A DNA stretch of 64,000 nucleotides, taken from Taibaiella sp. KBW10 (GTDB taxonomy: Bacteria > Bacteroidota > Bacteroidia > Chitinophagales > Chitinophagaceae). Of this stretch, positions 1 through 8,056 are shown one piece after another. Each line of letters begins with the position of its first letter. The first letter of the stretch is position 1. The position numbers and the translations under genes are program-made. The stretch spans positions 312,443 through 376,442 of the forward strand of contig NZ_QAJI01000004.1 in NCBI RefSeq assembly GCF_003852495.1, given 5' to 3'. The notes below the pieces were generated by a model. The model was not told where the DNA came from and did no database searches. It worked only from the letters and a program-made list of their open reading frames with translations.

Positions 1-137
1 GTACCATCATTTGCTGAGACCGAAGGGACACCAAAATAAACTAAGCCCGGTGCAATTTTACCTATAAGAACTTTGTTTCCTACATGCGGATAGCCATATA
101 ATACGCTACACTGGTTATCAAAATGAGGGATAATCAT
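1..137 (-). CDS. Left-edge partial reading frame, unrecognised
   Basis: On the minus strand an open frame runs from an ATG at 137 (start MIIPHFDNQC) out of the window at position 1. It stays open a little further upstream, so a TTG start 24 to 27 bases before the ATG is also possible. The 45 visible residues are rich in Gly, Val and aromatic residues (KIAPGLVYFGVPS), which looks like protein rather than random sequence, but I do not recognise a family. It would be transcribed divergently from the M13 peptidase. Both the reading frame and its start need the missing sequence to the left. Confidence 0.3.
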   Translation of the reverse strand, partial: MIIPHFDNQCSVLYGYPHVGNKVLIGKIAPGLVYFGVPSVSANDG

Positions 138-220
138 ATGAGAATAAGCTACATGCAACAATGGTCCAATAACTATCGGAAGACTGGCATATTAGCGCTC
201 GATTTGTCGCGAATTTTCGA

Positions 221-228
221 TAAATTTG
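221..228 (+). promoter_or_regulatory. -7 element upstream of the M13 peptidase
   Basis: TAAATTTG fits the Bacteroidota -7 consensus TAnnTTTG. No TTG lies at the ideal 19-base distance, so this is a -7 match only. It sits 17 bases before the ATG at 246 and supports that start over the in-frame ATG at 123, which would lie upstream of the transcript. Confidence 0.45.
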
Positions 229-245
229 GAGTTCAAATTCTTAAA

Positions 246-2288
246 ATGTATTCTATTCAATTGTACTCTAAAAAGTGGTTACTCTTATCAGCCACAGCTT
301 TATTTATGGCACAGAACCCTATTCAGGCACAACAGAAAGTACCTGCCTTCCCCATTAGCGATTTAGACAAATCAGCACATGCCTGTGACGATTTTGATCA
401 GTTTGCGAATGGAGGATGGAAGAAGAACAACCCTATTCCGAGCACAGAAAGCCGCTGGGGTGCCTTTGGTATCCTAGACAAAGAAAATAAAGATGTACGC
501 CTCAAAGGAATCATTAAAGAGATCCTGGCGCAATCTAATTTAAAGAAGGGAACAGAAGCCCAACAAATTGCGGACTTCTATAAAGCCTATTCAGATATCA
601 ATACCCTGAATAAATTAGGCGTGAGCCCGATAAAAAAATATGCCGATAAAATTAATGCGGTGAAAACGGTAAAAGAATGGACCAATCTATGCGGCGCACT
701 GGATATTGCCGGTGTGGACGGTGTCCTTGGTTTCGGGATTTATGCCGATAAGAAAAACAGCAAATGGAATGCAATATATGCGGGCCAAAGTGGCCTGAGC
801 CTGGGAGAAAAAGGGTTTTATTCCCGTGATGATTCGAGTGCAGTCGCCATTCGTAAAGAATTCGTAGGCCATATCAACAAAATGTTTAGTCTGGCGGGTT
901 GGAAAGATAAAAACCCGGGTGAAACGATCCTCAAATTTGAAACGGCATTAGCCGCCTTACAATTATCCAATGTAGAGCTGAGAGATCCGATAAAGACTTA
1001 TAATAAAATGCCTTACGGGGAATTCAAAACCCTGATCAAGGATTTTGATATGGACGGTTATCTGGCACATCAAGGCTTCAAAATAGATGTTGTTATTGTT
1101 CAGAATAAAGAATACCTGAGTCAATTGAATGCCTTGTTGAACAGTACCTCTGTGGATATTTTAAAACAATATTCCCGCTGGCAGTTATTGTCTTCTTTTG
1201 CAGGCTATCTTTCTGAAGACTTTCAAAATGAAGACTTCCGTTTCGGTAGTACTGTAATGCGTGGGGTAAAACAACGCAAATCCATGGAAGAGCGTGCGAC
1301 ATCTGCCACCAATGGTATCATGGGTATGCCTTTGGGTAAACTGTTTGTTGCTAAATATTTCCCGGAAAGCTCCAAGCAAAAAGTAGCCGAAATGATTGAA
1401 AATGTACGCGTGGTTTTTGGTGAGCGCATCGATCAGTTGAGCTGGATGAGTCCCGAAACAAAAATTGAAGCCCGTAAAAAACTGGCTGCCTTTACTTATA
1501 AGATCGGATATCCTGATCAATGGAAAGATTATTCTACAATCGATATCAAATCCAATACACTGGTAGAAAATGTGATCTCTGCAAGATTGTGGAGCCACAA
1601 AGAATCGATCAATAAAATAGGAAAAGAAGTAGATAAAAAAGACTGGGGCATGTCGCCACAAACGGTTAACGCTTATTACAGCCCCTTGAATAATGAAGTG
1701 GTATTCCCTGCAGGAATATTACAACCGCCCTTCTTTAACCCGGATGCAGATGATGCGATCAACTATGGTGGTATCATTGCCGTAATCGGTCATGAATTCA
1801 GCCATGGTTTCGATGATAAAGGTTCAAAGTATGATGCAGAAGGTAATATGAAAAACTGGTGGACAGAAGATGATCGTCAGAAATTTGATACCCTGGCCAA
1901 TAAGTATATTGCTTATTTCGACAGTCGCGAAGTATTACCCGGATTAAACGTAAACGGAAAGTTGACCATTGGTGAGAATATCGCTGATCTGGGCGGTTTG
2001 ACCCTTGCCTATCATGCCTTGGAGAAATCCTTAAAAGGAAAGCCGGAACCAGCCTTAATTGATGGCTATACCTGGCAACAACGTTTCTTCCTGGGTTGGG
2101 CACAAGTGTGGCATACCAATATTACGGAAGCGGCTTTACGCCAACAGGTGTTGACCGATCCGCATAGCCCGGCGCATGACCGTATTAATGGCCCGATGCC
2201 GCACCTGATCGAATTCCATAAAGCATGGGATACAAAACAAGGTAATAAATTGTATTTACCCGAAACAGAAAGAATCATTATCTGGTAA
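246..2288 (+). CDS. M13 family zinc metallopeptidase (PepO/neprilysin type)
   Basis: Secreted or periplasmic endopeptidase that should cut oligopeptides, 680 residues, the usual length for bacterial PepO. A signal peptide with a cleavage site near NPIQAQQ occupies about the first 25-30 residues. The helical N-terminal peptidase_M13_N region follows. The catalytic half carries NAYYSP near residue 475, zinc motif HEFSH at 516-520 and the third zinc ligand in GENIAD at 576-581. The C-terminus ends in Trp, as is common in this family. I chose ATG 246 because the signal peptide begins there; the in-frame ATG at 123 would bury it behind 41 unrelated residues. The gene stands alone with its own terminator-like hairpin. 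Confidence 0.93.
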   Translation: MYSIQLYSKKWLLLSATALFMAQNPIQAQQKVPAFPISDLDKSAHACDDFDQFANGGWKKNNPIPSTESRWGAFGILDKENKDVRLKGIIKEILAQSNLKKGTEAQQIADFYKAYSDINTLNKLGVSPIKKYADKINAVKTVKEWTNLCGALDIAGVDGVLGFGIYADKKNSKWNAIYAGQSGLSLGEKGFYSRDDSSAVAIRKEFVGHINKMFSLAGWKDKNPGETILKFETALAALQLSNVELRDPIKTYNKMPYGEFKTLIKDFDMDGYLAHQGFKIDVVIVQNKEYLSQLNALLNSTSVDILKQYSRWQLLSSFAGYLSEDFQNEDFRFGSTVMRGVKQRKSMEERATSATNGIMGMPLGKLFVAKYFPESSKQKVAEMIENVRVVFGERIDQLSWMSPETKIEARKKLAAFTYKIGYPDQWKDYSTIDIKSNTLVENVISARLWSHKESINKIGKEVDKKDWGMSPQTVNAYYSPLNNEVVFPAGILQPPFFNPDADDAINYGGIIAVIGHEFSHGFDDKGSKYDAEGNMKNWWTEDDRQKFDTLANKYIAYFDSREVLPGLNVNGKLTIGENIADLGGLTLAYHALEKSLKGKPEPALIDGYTWQQRFFLGWAQVWHTNITEAALRQQVLTDPHSPAHDRINGPMPHLIEFHKAWDTKQGNKLYLPETERIIIW

Positions 2289-2320
2289 TCATATACCGGT
2301 CAAATATTATTTCCCGTTTT

Positions 2321-2349
2321 GTTGTGGCGCGCCGAAGGCGCGCCACAAC
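2321..2349. terminator. GC-rich perfect hairpin after the M13 peptidase
   Basis: A 13-base-pair perfect stem, GTTGTGGCGCGCC (2321-2333) and GGCGCGCCACAAC (2337-2349), with a GAA loop. It lies 32 bases after the stop codon and is followed by TGTTTTAG, so it lacks a clean T-tract. A terminator is the likely role. It is much more GC-rich than its surroundings. Confidence 0.6.
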
Positions 2350-2421
2350 TGTTTTAGAGCAATTATACAAACTAAAATGAGCATCATTTTTTATGATAAT
2401 AAAAAATATTTGAAAAGTTTT

Positions 2422-2446
2422 GTAACTTTTTTCCTCCGACAACGAT
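2422..2446 (+). promoter_or_regulatory. Possible ECF-type promoter before the sigma gene
   Basis: GTAAC (2422-2426), 16 bases, then CGAT (2443-2446), 10 bases before the sigma-factor ATG. The GTAAC/CGAT-like pairing and spacing resemble self-regulated ECF promoters. This is inferred from pattern only. Confidence 0.3.
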
Positions 2447-2456
2447 TAACTATTAA

Positions 2457-2939
2457 ATGACCGCAAAAGAATACAATATCACCGTAGAAGAATGGGCAGA
2501 TGGCCTATACCGGTTTGCGTTCAAAACGCTGCAACATGCCGAAGATGCAAAAGATGTCGTCCAGCAAAGCTTTGAGACCCTATGGCTGAACCTGGAAGAA
2601 GTCTACTTTGAAAAGGCGAAAAGCTATCTGTTTACCGTGGCACACCGACGATGTATGGACCAATTCCGAAAGCCGAAGACAAGAGAACTGAACAACGAAC
2701 ATTTTTTAGAAACCACAAATATTAATAACACAAACGAATGGAAAGGATATCTACAAGAAGCACTGAAAATACTTGATCAGCAAAGTAAGACCCTGATTTT
2801 ATTAAAAGATTATGAAGGATACAGTTACGAAGAAATCAGCAAGATCACCACGCTCAACCTTACTCAGGTAAAAGTATACCTGCACCGGGCCAGAAAAACA
2901 CTAAAAGATTATCTCATCAGCAAAAAGCAAATTTTATAA
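2457..2939 (+). CDS. ECF-type RNA polymerase sigma factor
   Basis: Group 4 (ECF) sigma factor, 160 residues. Region 2 spans about residues 10-75, with the helix around DAKDVVQQSFETLW and the -10-recognition segment around SYLFTVAHRRCMDQFRK. Region 4 spans about 98-150 with a helix-turn-helix around YSYEEISKITTLNLTQVKVYL. The stop overlaps the start of the next gene by one base (TAATG), so sigma and the membrane-anchored anti-sigma candidate are translationally coupled. The promoter candidate just upstream suggests autoregulation. The inducing signal cannot be read from sequence; the barrel protein two genes on is the likeliest sensed or controlled product. Confidence 0.93.
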   Translation: MTAKEYNITVEEWADGLYRFAFKTLQHAEDAKDVVQQSFETLWLNLEEVYFEKAKSYLFTVAHRRCMDQFRKPKTRELNNEHFLETTNINNTNEWKGYLQEALKILDQQSKTLILLKDYEGYSYEEISKITTLNLTQVKVYLHRARKTLKDYLISKKQIL

Positions 2940-3760
2940 TGAAACATACAGATATCACTTATATAGAGGAGCAAATTATGCTGTTGGTCGATGGTGAATT
3001 AAACCCGGAGCAAGAGCAGGCGATCCTTGAAATTATAGATACTAAAGAGGCTTATCAGCAATTATATGCCGATTACCTTTCTTTAAAACTGGATCCTCAA
3101 GACCATATGGTATATGCCTTTAAGGATGAGTTAAAGAAAACCATTCCATTGGTTGCCCCTGTTGCGGCTAAAAAGAAATGGCCTTTATATGCTGCGGCCG
3201 CTATTGCGCCTCTGGTACTCCTGTCTTCTTTATGGTTCTTTAACCAAGGGCAGCACACACCTGAACAAACAGTTGCTAAATCCCAGTTGCCCCCTGTTTT
3301 TACGAATCCAATCCCCACCAGCAGGCCTACTTCGACAAAGCCTTCAGGAAAAACCGTAAAACCACAGGCAACGACAGAACCGAAGAAAGCAGATCGTATG
3401 GTGAATAAATCCAAACCCAATAATACCGGACTGGCACTACAGGTACCTGCACTACCTAAAGAAATAACAGCACAGCATACCAACGTACCCTTAATCCATA
3501 CTCCGCAAGCCAATAAGTATGATGCAATCGCCATAGCCGGCAGCCCTGTAAACCCTATCGCAACACAGTATGTCGCTATCGAAACTATTGCCAATGAAGA
3601 AGACAATACGGACTTCGTTCGTAAATATGAAACGCCCAAAGGCTTGCTGGGCAATGTGATTAACGCAGGCAACTGGTTTTTTAAAGAAGAAAAATCAACA
3701 ACAATTGAACTGTCATTAGGTAACAAAATCCATAAATCTTATACCATAACCCTAAAATAA
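2939..3760 (+). CDS. Putative membrane-anchored anti-sigma factor
   Basis: 273 residues. The N-terminal 55 or so residues (IEEQIMLLVDGELNPEQEQA) look like a short cytoplasmic anti-sigma helix bundle. A single membrane span follows at about residues 80-100 (LYAAAAIAPLVLLSSLWFF). The rest is a periplasmic Pro/Thr/Lys-rich linker and a short C-terminal segment. No zinc-binding HxxxCxxC is present. The assignment rests on its position directly behind the ECF gene with a one-base overlap and on the topology. It may only accompany the sigma factor without inhibiting it. Confidence 0.7.
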   Translation: MKHTDITYIEEQIMLLVDGELNPEQEQAILEIIDTKEAYQQLYADYLSLKLDPQDHMVYAFKDELKKTIPLVAPVAAKKKWPLYAAAAIAPLVLLSSLWFFNQGQHTPEQTVAKSQLPPVFTNPIPTSRPTSTKPSGKTVKPQATTEPKKADRMVNKSKPNNTGLALQVPALPKEITAQHTNVPLIHTPQANKYDAIAIAGSPVNPIATQYVAIETIANEEDNTDFVRKYETPKGLLGNVINAGNWFFKEEKSTTIELSLGNKIHKSYTITLK

Positions 3761-3766
3761 ATAAAC

Positions 3767-4663
3767 ATGAAACATTTACTCGTACTGGCCACTGCAGCCA
3801 CATTATTAGGCACTGTAACCACCCAAGCTCAGGAAAAAACAAAAAAGATTACCAAAGAGCAAAAAGGGGATGTAGAACTCTACGTAATCGAAAATAAAAC
3901 GCCCGGAGATACTACGAAAAAAAGCGATAAATATATTTCCATTACTACCAGCGGCGTTCGGGTAAGCGATACCAAGCAAGACGAGCGACGCGCGGAGAAA
4001 AGATTTCAGGTACAATGGGGTATGCTCGATCTGGGTTTAAATCTCTTGCAGGACAATACCGTCTATAATGTACAGGATGCTGCTTTAATGAATAATTTTA
4101 GTAACATTCCTAATGATAAAGTCAACAAAGACTTGTTCAGTCTGCAAAATGGCCGTTCCTGGAATGTAAATATTTACCCGGTAATGTTTAATTATAAAGT
4201 AGTAAAAAATAAAAACTTCGGCATAAACCTGTACACCGGTGTAGGCTTGCAGATTTACAATTTCAGGTTCAATAAAAACATTTCATTTGTAAACGACCCG
4301 AATTATAAAATCGTAATGGACTCTGTTGCCTTTACTAAAAACAAACTATCCTTAAACTATCTTACCGTGCCTTTGATGATCAATTTTAACCATAGAATTG
4401 ATAAGAAAAACTGGTTGACCTATGGCTTCGGCGGTAGTGTAGGTTATCGCTTGAACAGCTGGACCAAGCAGGTTTCCGGAGAGAGAGGTAAAGATAAAAA
4501 CCATGACCAGTTTAACTTTAGCAACTATAATGTAAACCTGAATGCAGAGATTGGTATTGGTAATGTGCGCTTCTATGGCTCCTATCAAATAACCAATTTG
4601 TACAAAGATGCTTCTCTGACCCAACAACCGATCAGCTTCGGAATTCGCTTCGGAGGAATATAA
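3767..4663 (+). CDS. Outer-membrane beta-barrel protein of the sigma/anti-sigma operon
   Basis: 298 residues with a signal peptide (MKHLLVLATAATLLGTVTTQAQ). A charged Lys-rich stretch follows, then repeating amphipathic strands (NFGINLYTGVGLQIYNF, WLTYGFGGSVGYRL) and a barrel-like end (ISFGIRFGGI). This fits the PorT-like / outer membrane beta-barrel group. It starts six bases after the anti-sigma stop, so the three genes form one operon closed by the hairpin at 4684-4715. Its ligand or partner is unknown; an envelope-stress role is an inference from the operon. Confidence 0.8.
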   Translation: MKHLLVLATAATLLGTVTTQAQEKTKKITKEQKGDVELYVIENKTPGDTTKKSDKYISITTSGVRVSDTKQDERRAEKRFQVQWGMLDLGLNLLQDNTVYNVQDAALMNNFSNIPNDKVNKDLFSLQNGRSWNVNIYPVMFNYKVVKNKNFGINLYTGVGLQIYNFRFNKNISFVNDPNYKIVMDSVAFTKNKLSLNYLTVPLMINFNHRIDKKNWLTYGFGGSVGYRLNSWTKQVSGERGKDKNHDQFNFSNYNVNLNAEIGIGNVRFYGSYQITNLYKDASLTQQPISFGIRFGGI

Positions 4664-4683
4664 TAATCGCATACCCTTTACAT

Positions 4684-4715
4684 AAAAAAGCCGGCTTGAT
4701 GAAGCCGGCTTTTTT
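4684..4715 (+). terminator. Rho-independent terminator
   Basis: Stem AAAAAAGCCGGCTT / AAGCCGGCTTTTTT with a GATG loop, 20 bases after the barrel gene stop, with a T-run. Confidence 0.92.
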
Positions 4716-4892
4716 ATGCCCTGAATATTACTTTATCGCAACCATATATTTTTATTACAGTGACAAGCAGTTGCTCATTTTACTCATCTGCGTATGGTCC
4801 AAAAGCAGTCCTGGTAAGCCTGCATCATTATTCCACACTTTTCGGTCGCCTTGTCGTAAAGTAAACGATTGTAAAATTATTCCGGCAAATAC
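4716..4892. other. Intergenic spacer, no gene seen
   Basis: Between the sigma-operon terminator and the arg promoter. A 69-codon frame exists here on the plus strand (4696-4905), but it starts inside the terminator and runs across the promoter, so I do not accept it. No conserved motif was seen in this part. Confidence 0.6.
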
Positions 4893-4922
4893 TTGTTTGT
4901 TTTAAATTATGTAATACATTTG
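4893..4922 (+). promoter_or_regulatory. Bacteroidota promoter of the arginine operon
   Basis: TTG (4893-4895), exactly 19 bases, then TACATTTG (4915-4922): a full match to the housekeeping consensus TTG-N19-TAnnTTTG. Transcription should begin a few bases after 4922, leaving an untranslated leader of about 220 bases before the GTG at 5144. Confidence 0.8.
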
Positions 4923-4925
4923 CCC

Positions 4926-5143
4926 CTCATTTTACAAATTGATTACAACACTTATATATCAATTTTCAGTCGATACAGCAGATATGATTGCTGATAACTT
5001 ATCGCACTTTAGCCCCAGATCATCGCGACAGGTGAACTGGTAGTAGTTGTTTACAAACTGCTGTCGGTCCCTCTTTTTATTTGAAACACTAGCCACTAGT
5101 GTCTTCTTTTCGTTTTCCGTTTTTTATTTTAAATAATTAATAA
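4926..5143 (+). promoter_or_regulatory. Structured 5' leader of the arginine operon, candidate cis-regulator
   Basis: Several self-complementary arms sit in this leader. CAGCA (4976-4980) pairs with TGCTG (4989-4993). CGACAG (5026-5031) pairs with CTGTCG (5061-5066), continued inward by GTGAAC (5032-5037) with GTTTAC (5049-5054). ACAGCAG (4975-4981) can instead pair with CTGCTGT (5058-5064), which excludes the other two. A last hairpin ACACTAG/CTAGTGT (5086-5102) is followed by a T-rich stretch up to the start codon. This is what an attenuator or metabolite-sensing leader would look like, but no known riboswitch class is recognised and an ArgR operator is not excluded. Confidence 0.4.
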
Positions 5144-5839
5144 GTGCCAGATTCTAAGATAATTTTTCGCACTGCAGGGCAGGCAGACGTGTCTTATGCA
5201 ACAACCATCATCAATGAGATGGAGCATAGTGCCCAAGTAAGGGGCACCGGTATTGCCAAACGGTCTCCCGATTATATTGCACAAAAAATGCTGGAGGGAA
5301 AGTCTGTCATAGCCCTTACGACCACCGGTATCTGGGTAGGCTTTTGCTATATCGAAACCTGGAGCCATGGCGCTTTTGTGGCCAACAGCGGCCTGATCGT
5401 CAATCCCGATTTTAGAGGCCATGGTGTCGCAAAAGAAATCAAAAAACAGATCTTTAACCTGAGTAAAACACTTTATCCGCAGGCTAAAATATTTGGATTA
5501 ACCACAGGGCTGGCCGTGATGAAAATCAATAGCGACCTGGGTTATGAGCCGGTGACGTATAGTGAACTGACACAGGAAGAACATTTCTGGTCGGGCTGTA
5601 AAAGCTGTGTCAATTATGAGATCCTCATGATGAAAGAACGCAAAAACTGCCTCTGTACTGCCATGATGTATGATCCGGAAGATCATTATACAGCCTCAGA
5701 AACCAAACAATTCTTTAAAGAGAAAAATAAAGTCCTGGCCCGTTTATTACGACTGAAGCGAAACAATATGCTAGGCAAACTATTGAAAGCACGCGCATTG
5801 AAAAAAGAAGAACGTAAATCAAAAAAAGAAATTTCATAA
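5144..5839 (+). CDS. GNAT-family acyltransferase heading the arginine operon
   Basis: 231 residues with a GNAT core in the first 150: an acyl-CoA-binding segment around NPDFRGHGVAKEI and flanking strands (VGFCYIETWSHGAF, IFGLTTGLAVMKI). The C-terminal 80 residues are Lys/Arg-rich and contain CKSCVNYEILMMKERKNCLC. It is first in the operon, ahead of argG, with a GTG start; no nearer ATG exists. The rest of the pathway is present, yet no ArgJ or amino-acid-kinase-type ArgA is seen in the window, so this protein is the natural candidate for acylating glutamate (acetyl or succinyl donor). That role is inferred from position; the family alone does not prove it. Confidence 0.75.
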   Translation: MPDSKIIFRTAGQADVSYATTIINEMEHSAQVRGTGIAKRSPDYIAQKMLEGKSVIALTTTGIWVGFCYIETWSHGAFVANSGLIVNPDFRGHGVAKEIKKQIFNLSKTLYPQAKIFGLTTGLAVMKINSDLGYEPVTYSELTQEEHFWSGCKSCVNYEILMMKERKNCLCTAMMYDPEDHYTASETKQFFKEKNKVLARLLRLKRNNMLGKLLKARALKKEERKSKKEIS

Positions 5840-5861
5840 AAGGGAAATCGCATAAAAAATC

Positions 5862-7061
5862 ATGAAAAAAATTGTTTTAGGATTTAGTGGCGGGCTGGAT
5901 ACCAGCTATTGCGCCCAATACCTGAGTCAGGAGCTGGGCTATGAAGTGCATAGCGTGATTGTCAACACCGGTGGCTTTACGGCCGAAGAATTAAAGACGA
6001 TCGAGGCGCATGCCTATACCTTGGGTGTGGCTTCCCATACAAGCATAGATGCCGTACATCACTATTACGACAGCATTATCAAATACCTCGTCTTTGGCAA
6101 TTGTCTTAAAAACAATACCTATCCCTTAAGTGTAAGTGCTGAAAGGCTGTGCCAGGCCATACATATAGCCAATCATGCCAAAGCAATACAGGCCGATGCC
6201 GTCGCGCATGGCAGTACCGGGGCAGGCAACGATCAGGTGCGTTTTGATATGGTTTTTCACCAGGTAATACCGGGTGTGGAGATTATTACCCCAATACGCG
6301 ATCAGCAATTGAGCCGTGCAGAAGAGATTGCCTACCTTAAAAGCAAAGGCATAGCCATGGACTTTGAAAAAGCGGCTTATAGCATCAATAAAGGGTTATG
6401 GGGCACCAGCATAGGTGGTAAGGAAACCTTACAAAGCCACGGGATGCTTCCAGAAGAGGCCTGGCCCACTGCCTGTACCAAAACAGAAATGGAAAAGGTA
6501 ACCCTGGAGTTTATTCATGGAGAATTGAAGGCCGTTAATGACCGGAATTTTGCCCATCCGGTGGCTGCTATTCAATACTTGCAGCAGATCGCGGGACCTT
6601 TTGGTATCGGTAGAGATATTCATATTGGAGACACCATTATCGGTATTAAAGGCAGGGTAGGCTTTGAAGCTGCAGCGCCCATGGTGATCCTTAAAGCACA
6701 CCATACCTTAGAGAAGCATGTGCTTACCAAATGGCAATTGCAATGGAAAGATACCCTGGCGCAGTTCTATGCCAACTGGCTGCATGAAGGGCAATTGTTA
6801 GATCCGGTGATGAAAGATATCGAAGCCTTTTTTGAAAACAGCCAGCAACAGGTAAATGGTAAAGTCTTTGTTCACCTCTATCCTTACCGTTTTATGATTG
6901 CAGGAATAGAGAGTGCACATGATCTCATGCACAATGCTTTCGGGCAATACGGAGAGATGAACAGCGGCTACACCGGAGCAGATGTAAGAGGATTCAGTAC
7001 CATATTTGGCAACCAGGTAAAAATCTGGAATGCCGTAAACAACAGACCAAAACAAGACTAA
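5862..7061 (+). CDS. argG: Argininosuccinate synthase
   Basis: Joins citrulline and aspartate with ATP to give argininosuccinate in the cytoplasm. 399 residues, normal for the family. The N-terminal ATP-pyrophosphatase loop SGGLDTS lies at residues 9-15. Other typical stretches are AHGSTGAGNDQVRFD and DREFAHP-like DRNFAHP, and YSINKGLWGTSIGG. It follows the GNAT gene by 22 bases and precedes argC by one base, so it is inside the operon. Seeing argG second and argH last in the same transcript means both halves of the last two steps bracket the ornithine branch. Confidence 0.96.
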   Translation: MKKIVLGFSGGLDTSYCAQYLSQELGYEVHSVIVNTGGFTAEELKTIEAHAYTLGVASHTSIDAVHHYYDSIIKYLVFGNCLKNNTYPLSVSAERLCQAIHIANHAKAIQADAVAHGSTGAGNDQVRFDMVFHQVIPGVEIITPIRDQQLSRAEEIAYLKSKGIAMDFEKAAYSINKGLWGTSIGGKETLQSHGMLPEEAWPTACTKTEMEKVTLEFIHGELKAVNDRNFAHPVAAIQYLQQIAGPFGIGRDIHIGDTIIGIKGRVGFEAAAPMVILKAHHTLEKHVLTKWQLQWKDTLAQFYANWLHEGQLLDPVMKDIEAFFENSQQQVNGKVFVHLYPYRFMIAGIESAHDLMHNAFGQYGEMNSGYTGADVRGFSTIFGNQVKIWNAVNNRPKQD

Positions 7062-7062
7062 G

Positions 7063-8046
7063 ATGAAAACAATAAGAATAGGTATTATCGGTGGCGCAGG
7101 CTATACCGGCGGAGAGTTGATCCGGGTATTAGTACAACACCCGGTTTCGGAAATTGTTTTTGTACACAGCAGGAGCAATGCAGGCAAAGCAGTTACTTCC
7201 GTACATCGGGACCTGATCGGAGAAACGGATTTGTATTTCACCGATACCCATACACAGGAGATTGACTTATTGTTTCTGTGCCTGGGTCATGGAGCATCCC
7301 GGGCCTTTTTGGAGCACAATACTATAAAGGAACATATCAAAGTGATTGATCTGGCGAATGATTTTCGCATACAGGATCAGGCTTTATGGAAAGGCCATGC
7401 TTTTATATATGGTTTACCGGAGCTGCAAAAGGAAAAAATAAAGACGGCGCAATACCTGGCTAATCCCGGCTGTTTTGCTACGGCCATCCAATTGGGTTTG
7501 CTGCCCTTAGCCGCAGCGGGTGTGTTAGGAGCCGTTTATACTACGGGAATTACCGGTAGTACCGGCGCCGGCCAGTCATTAAGCAGTACCAGCCACTTTA
7601 GTTGGCGTGCCAATAATATTCAAGCTTATAAAACGCTGAGCCACCAACACCTGACAGAAATAGGGCAGTCCTTAAAACAATTACAAGCCGATATCCCTGC
7701 CGATGCGGTACATTTTATACCCTGGCGCGGCGACTTTCCCAGAGGTATCTTCGTGAGTACACAATTAAAAAATGATCTGTCCTTAGATGCATTATACACT
7801 CTATATGAACATTACTACCGGGAACATCCTTTTGTACACCTTAGTAAAGATCCCATCGACCTGAAGCAAGTGGTGAATACCAACAAATGTCTGATCCAGA
7901 TTGAAAAGCAAGGGGAGGACACTGTCATACACAGTACTATCGATAACCTGTTGAAAGGCGCTGTAGGTCAGGCAGTACAAAATATGAACCTGATGTTTGG
8001 CCTGGAAGAAATGACCGGCTTGCACTTAAAATCTTTAGTTTTTTAA
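7063..8046 (+). CDS. argC: N-acyl-gamma-glutamyl-phosphate reductase
   Basis: NADPH-dependent reduction of acylglutamyl phosphate to the semialdehyde. 327 residues. The nucleotide-binding loop GIIGGAGYTGGEL is at residues 7-19 and the catalytic cysteine is C137 in YLANPGCFATA. The C-terminal domain carries PWRGDFPRGI. One base separates it from argG and ten from the aminotransferase. Whether the acyl group is acetyl or succinyl cannot be told from this enzyme. Confidence 0.96.
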   Translation: MKTIRIGIIGGAGYTGGELIRVLVQHPVSEIVFVHSRSNAGKAVTSVHRDLIGETDLYFTDTHTQEIDLLFLCLGHGASRAFLEHNTIKEHIKVIDLANDFRIQDQALWKGHAFIYGLPELQKEKIKTAQYLANPGCFATAIQLGLLPLAAAGVLGAVYTTGITGSTGAGQSLSSTSHFSWRANNIQAYKTLSHQHLTEIGQSLKQLQADIPADAVHFIPWRGDFPRGIFVSTQLKNDLSLDALYTLYEHYYREHPFVHLSKDPIDLKQVVNTNKCLIQIEKQGEDTVIHSTIDNLLKGAVGQAVQNMNLMFGLEEMTGLHLKSLVF

Positions 8047-8056
8047 TCCATACCAT

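Noticed and set aside
1185..1661. 158-codon minus-strand frame inside the M13 peptidase
   Set aside because: Antisense to a well-conserved peptidase frame with catalytic motifs; Cys/His/Phe-rich shadow composition.
3097..3726. 209-codon minus-strand frame opposite the anti-sigma gene
   Set aside because: A shadow of the Ala/Pro/Thr-rich anti-sigma coding strand; the plus-strand gene has operon context and topology.
4696..4905. 69-codon plus-strand frame after the sigma operon
   Set aside because: It begins inside a strong terminator and runs over the arg operon promoter; the translation has no domain or signal.
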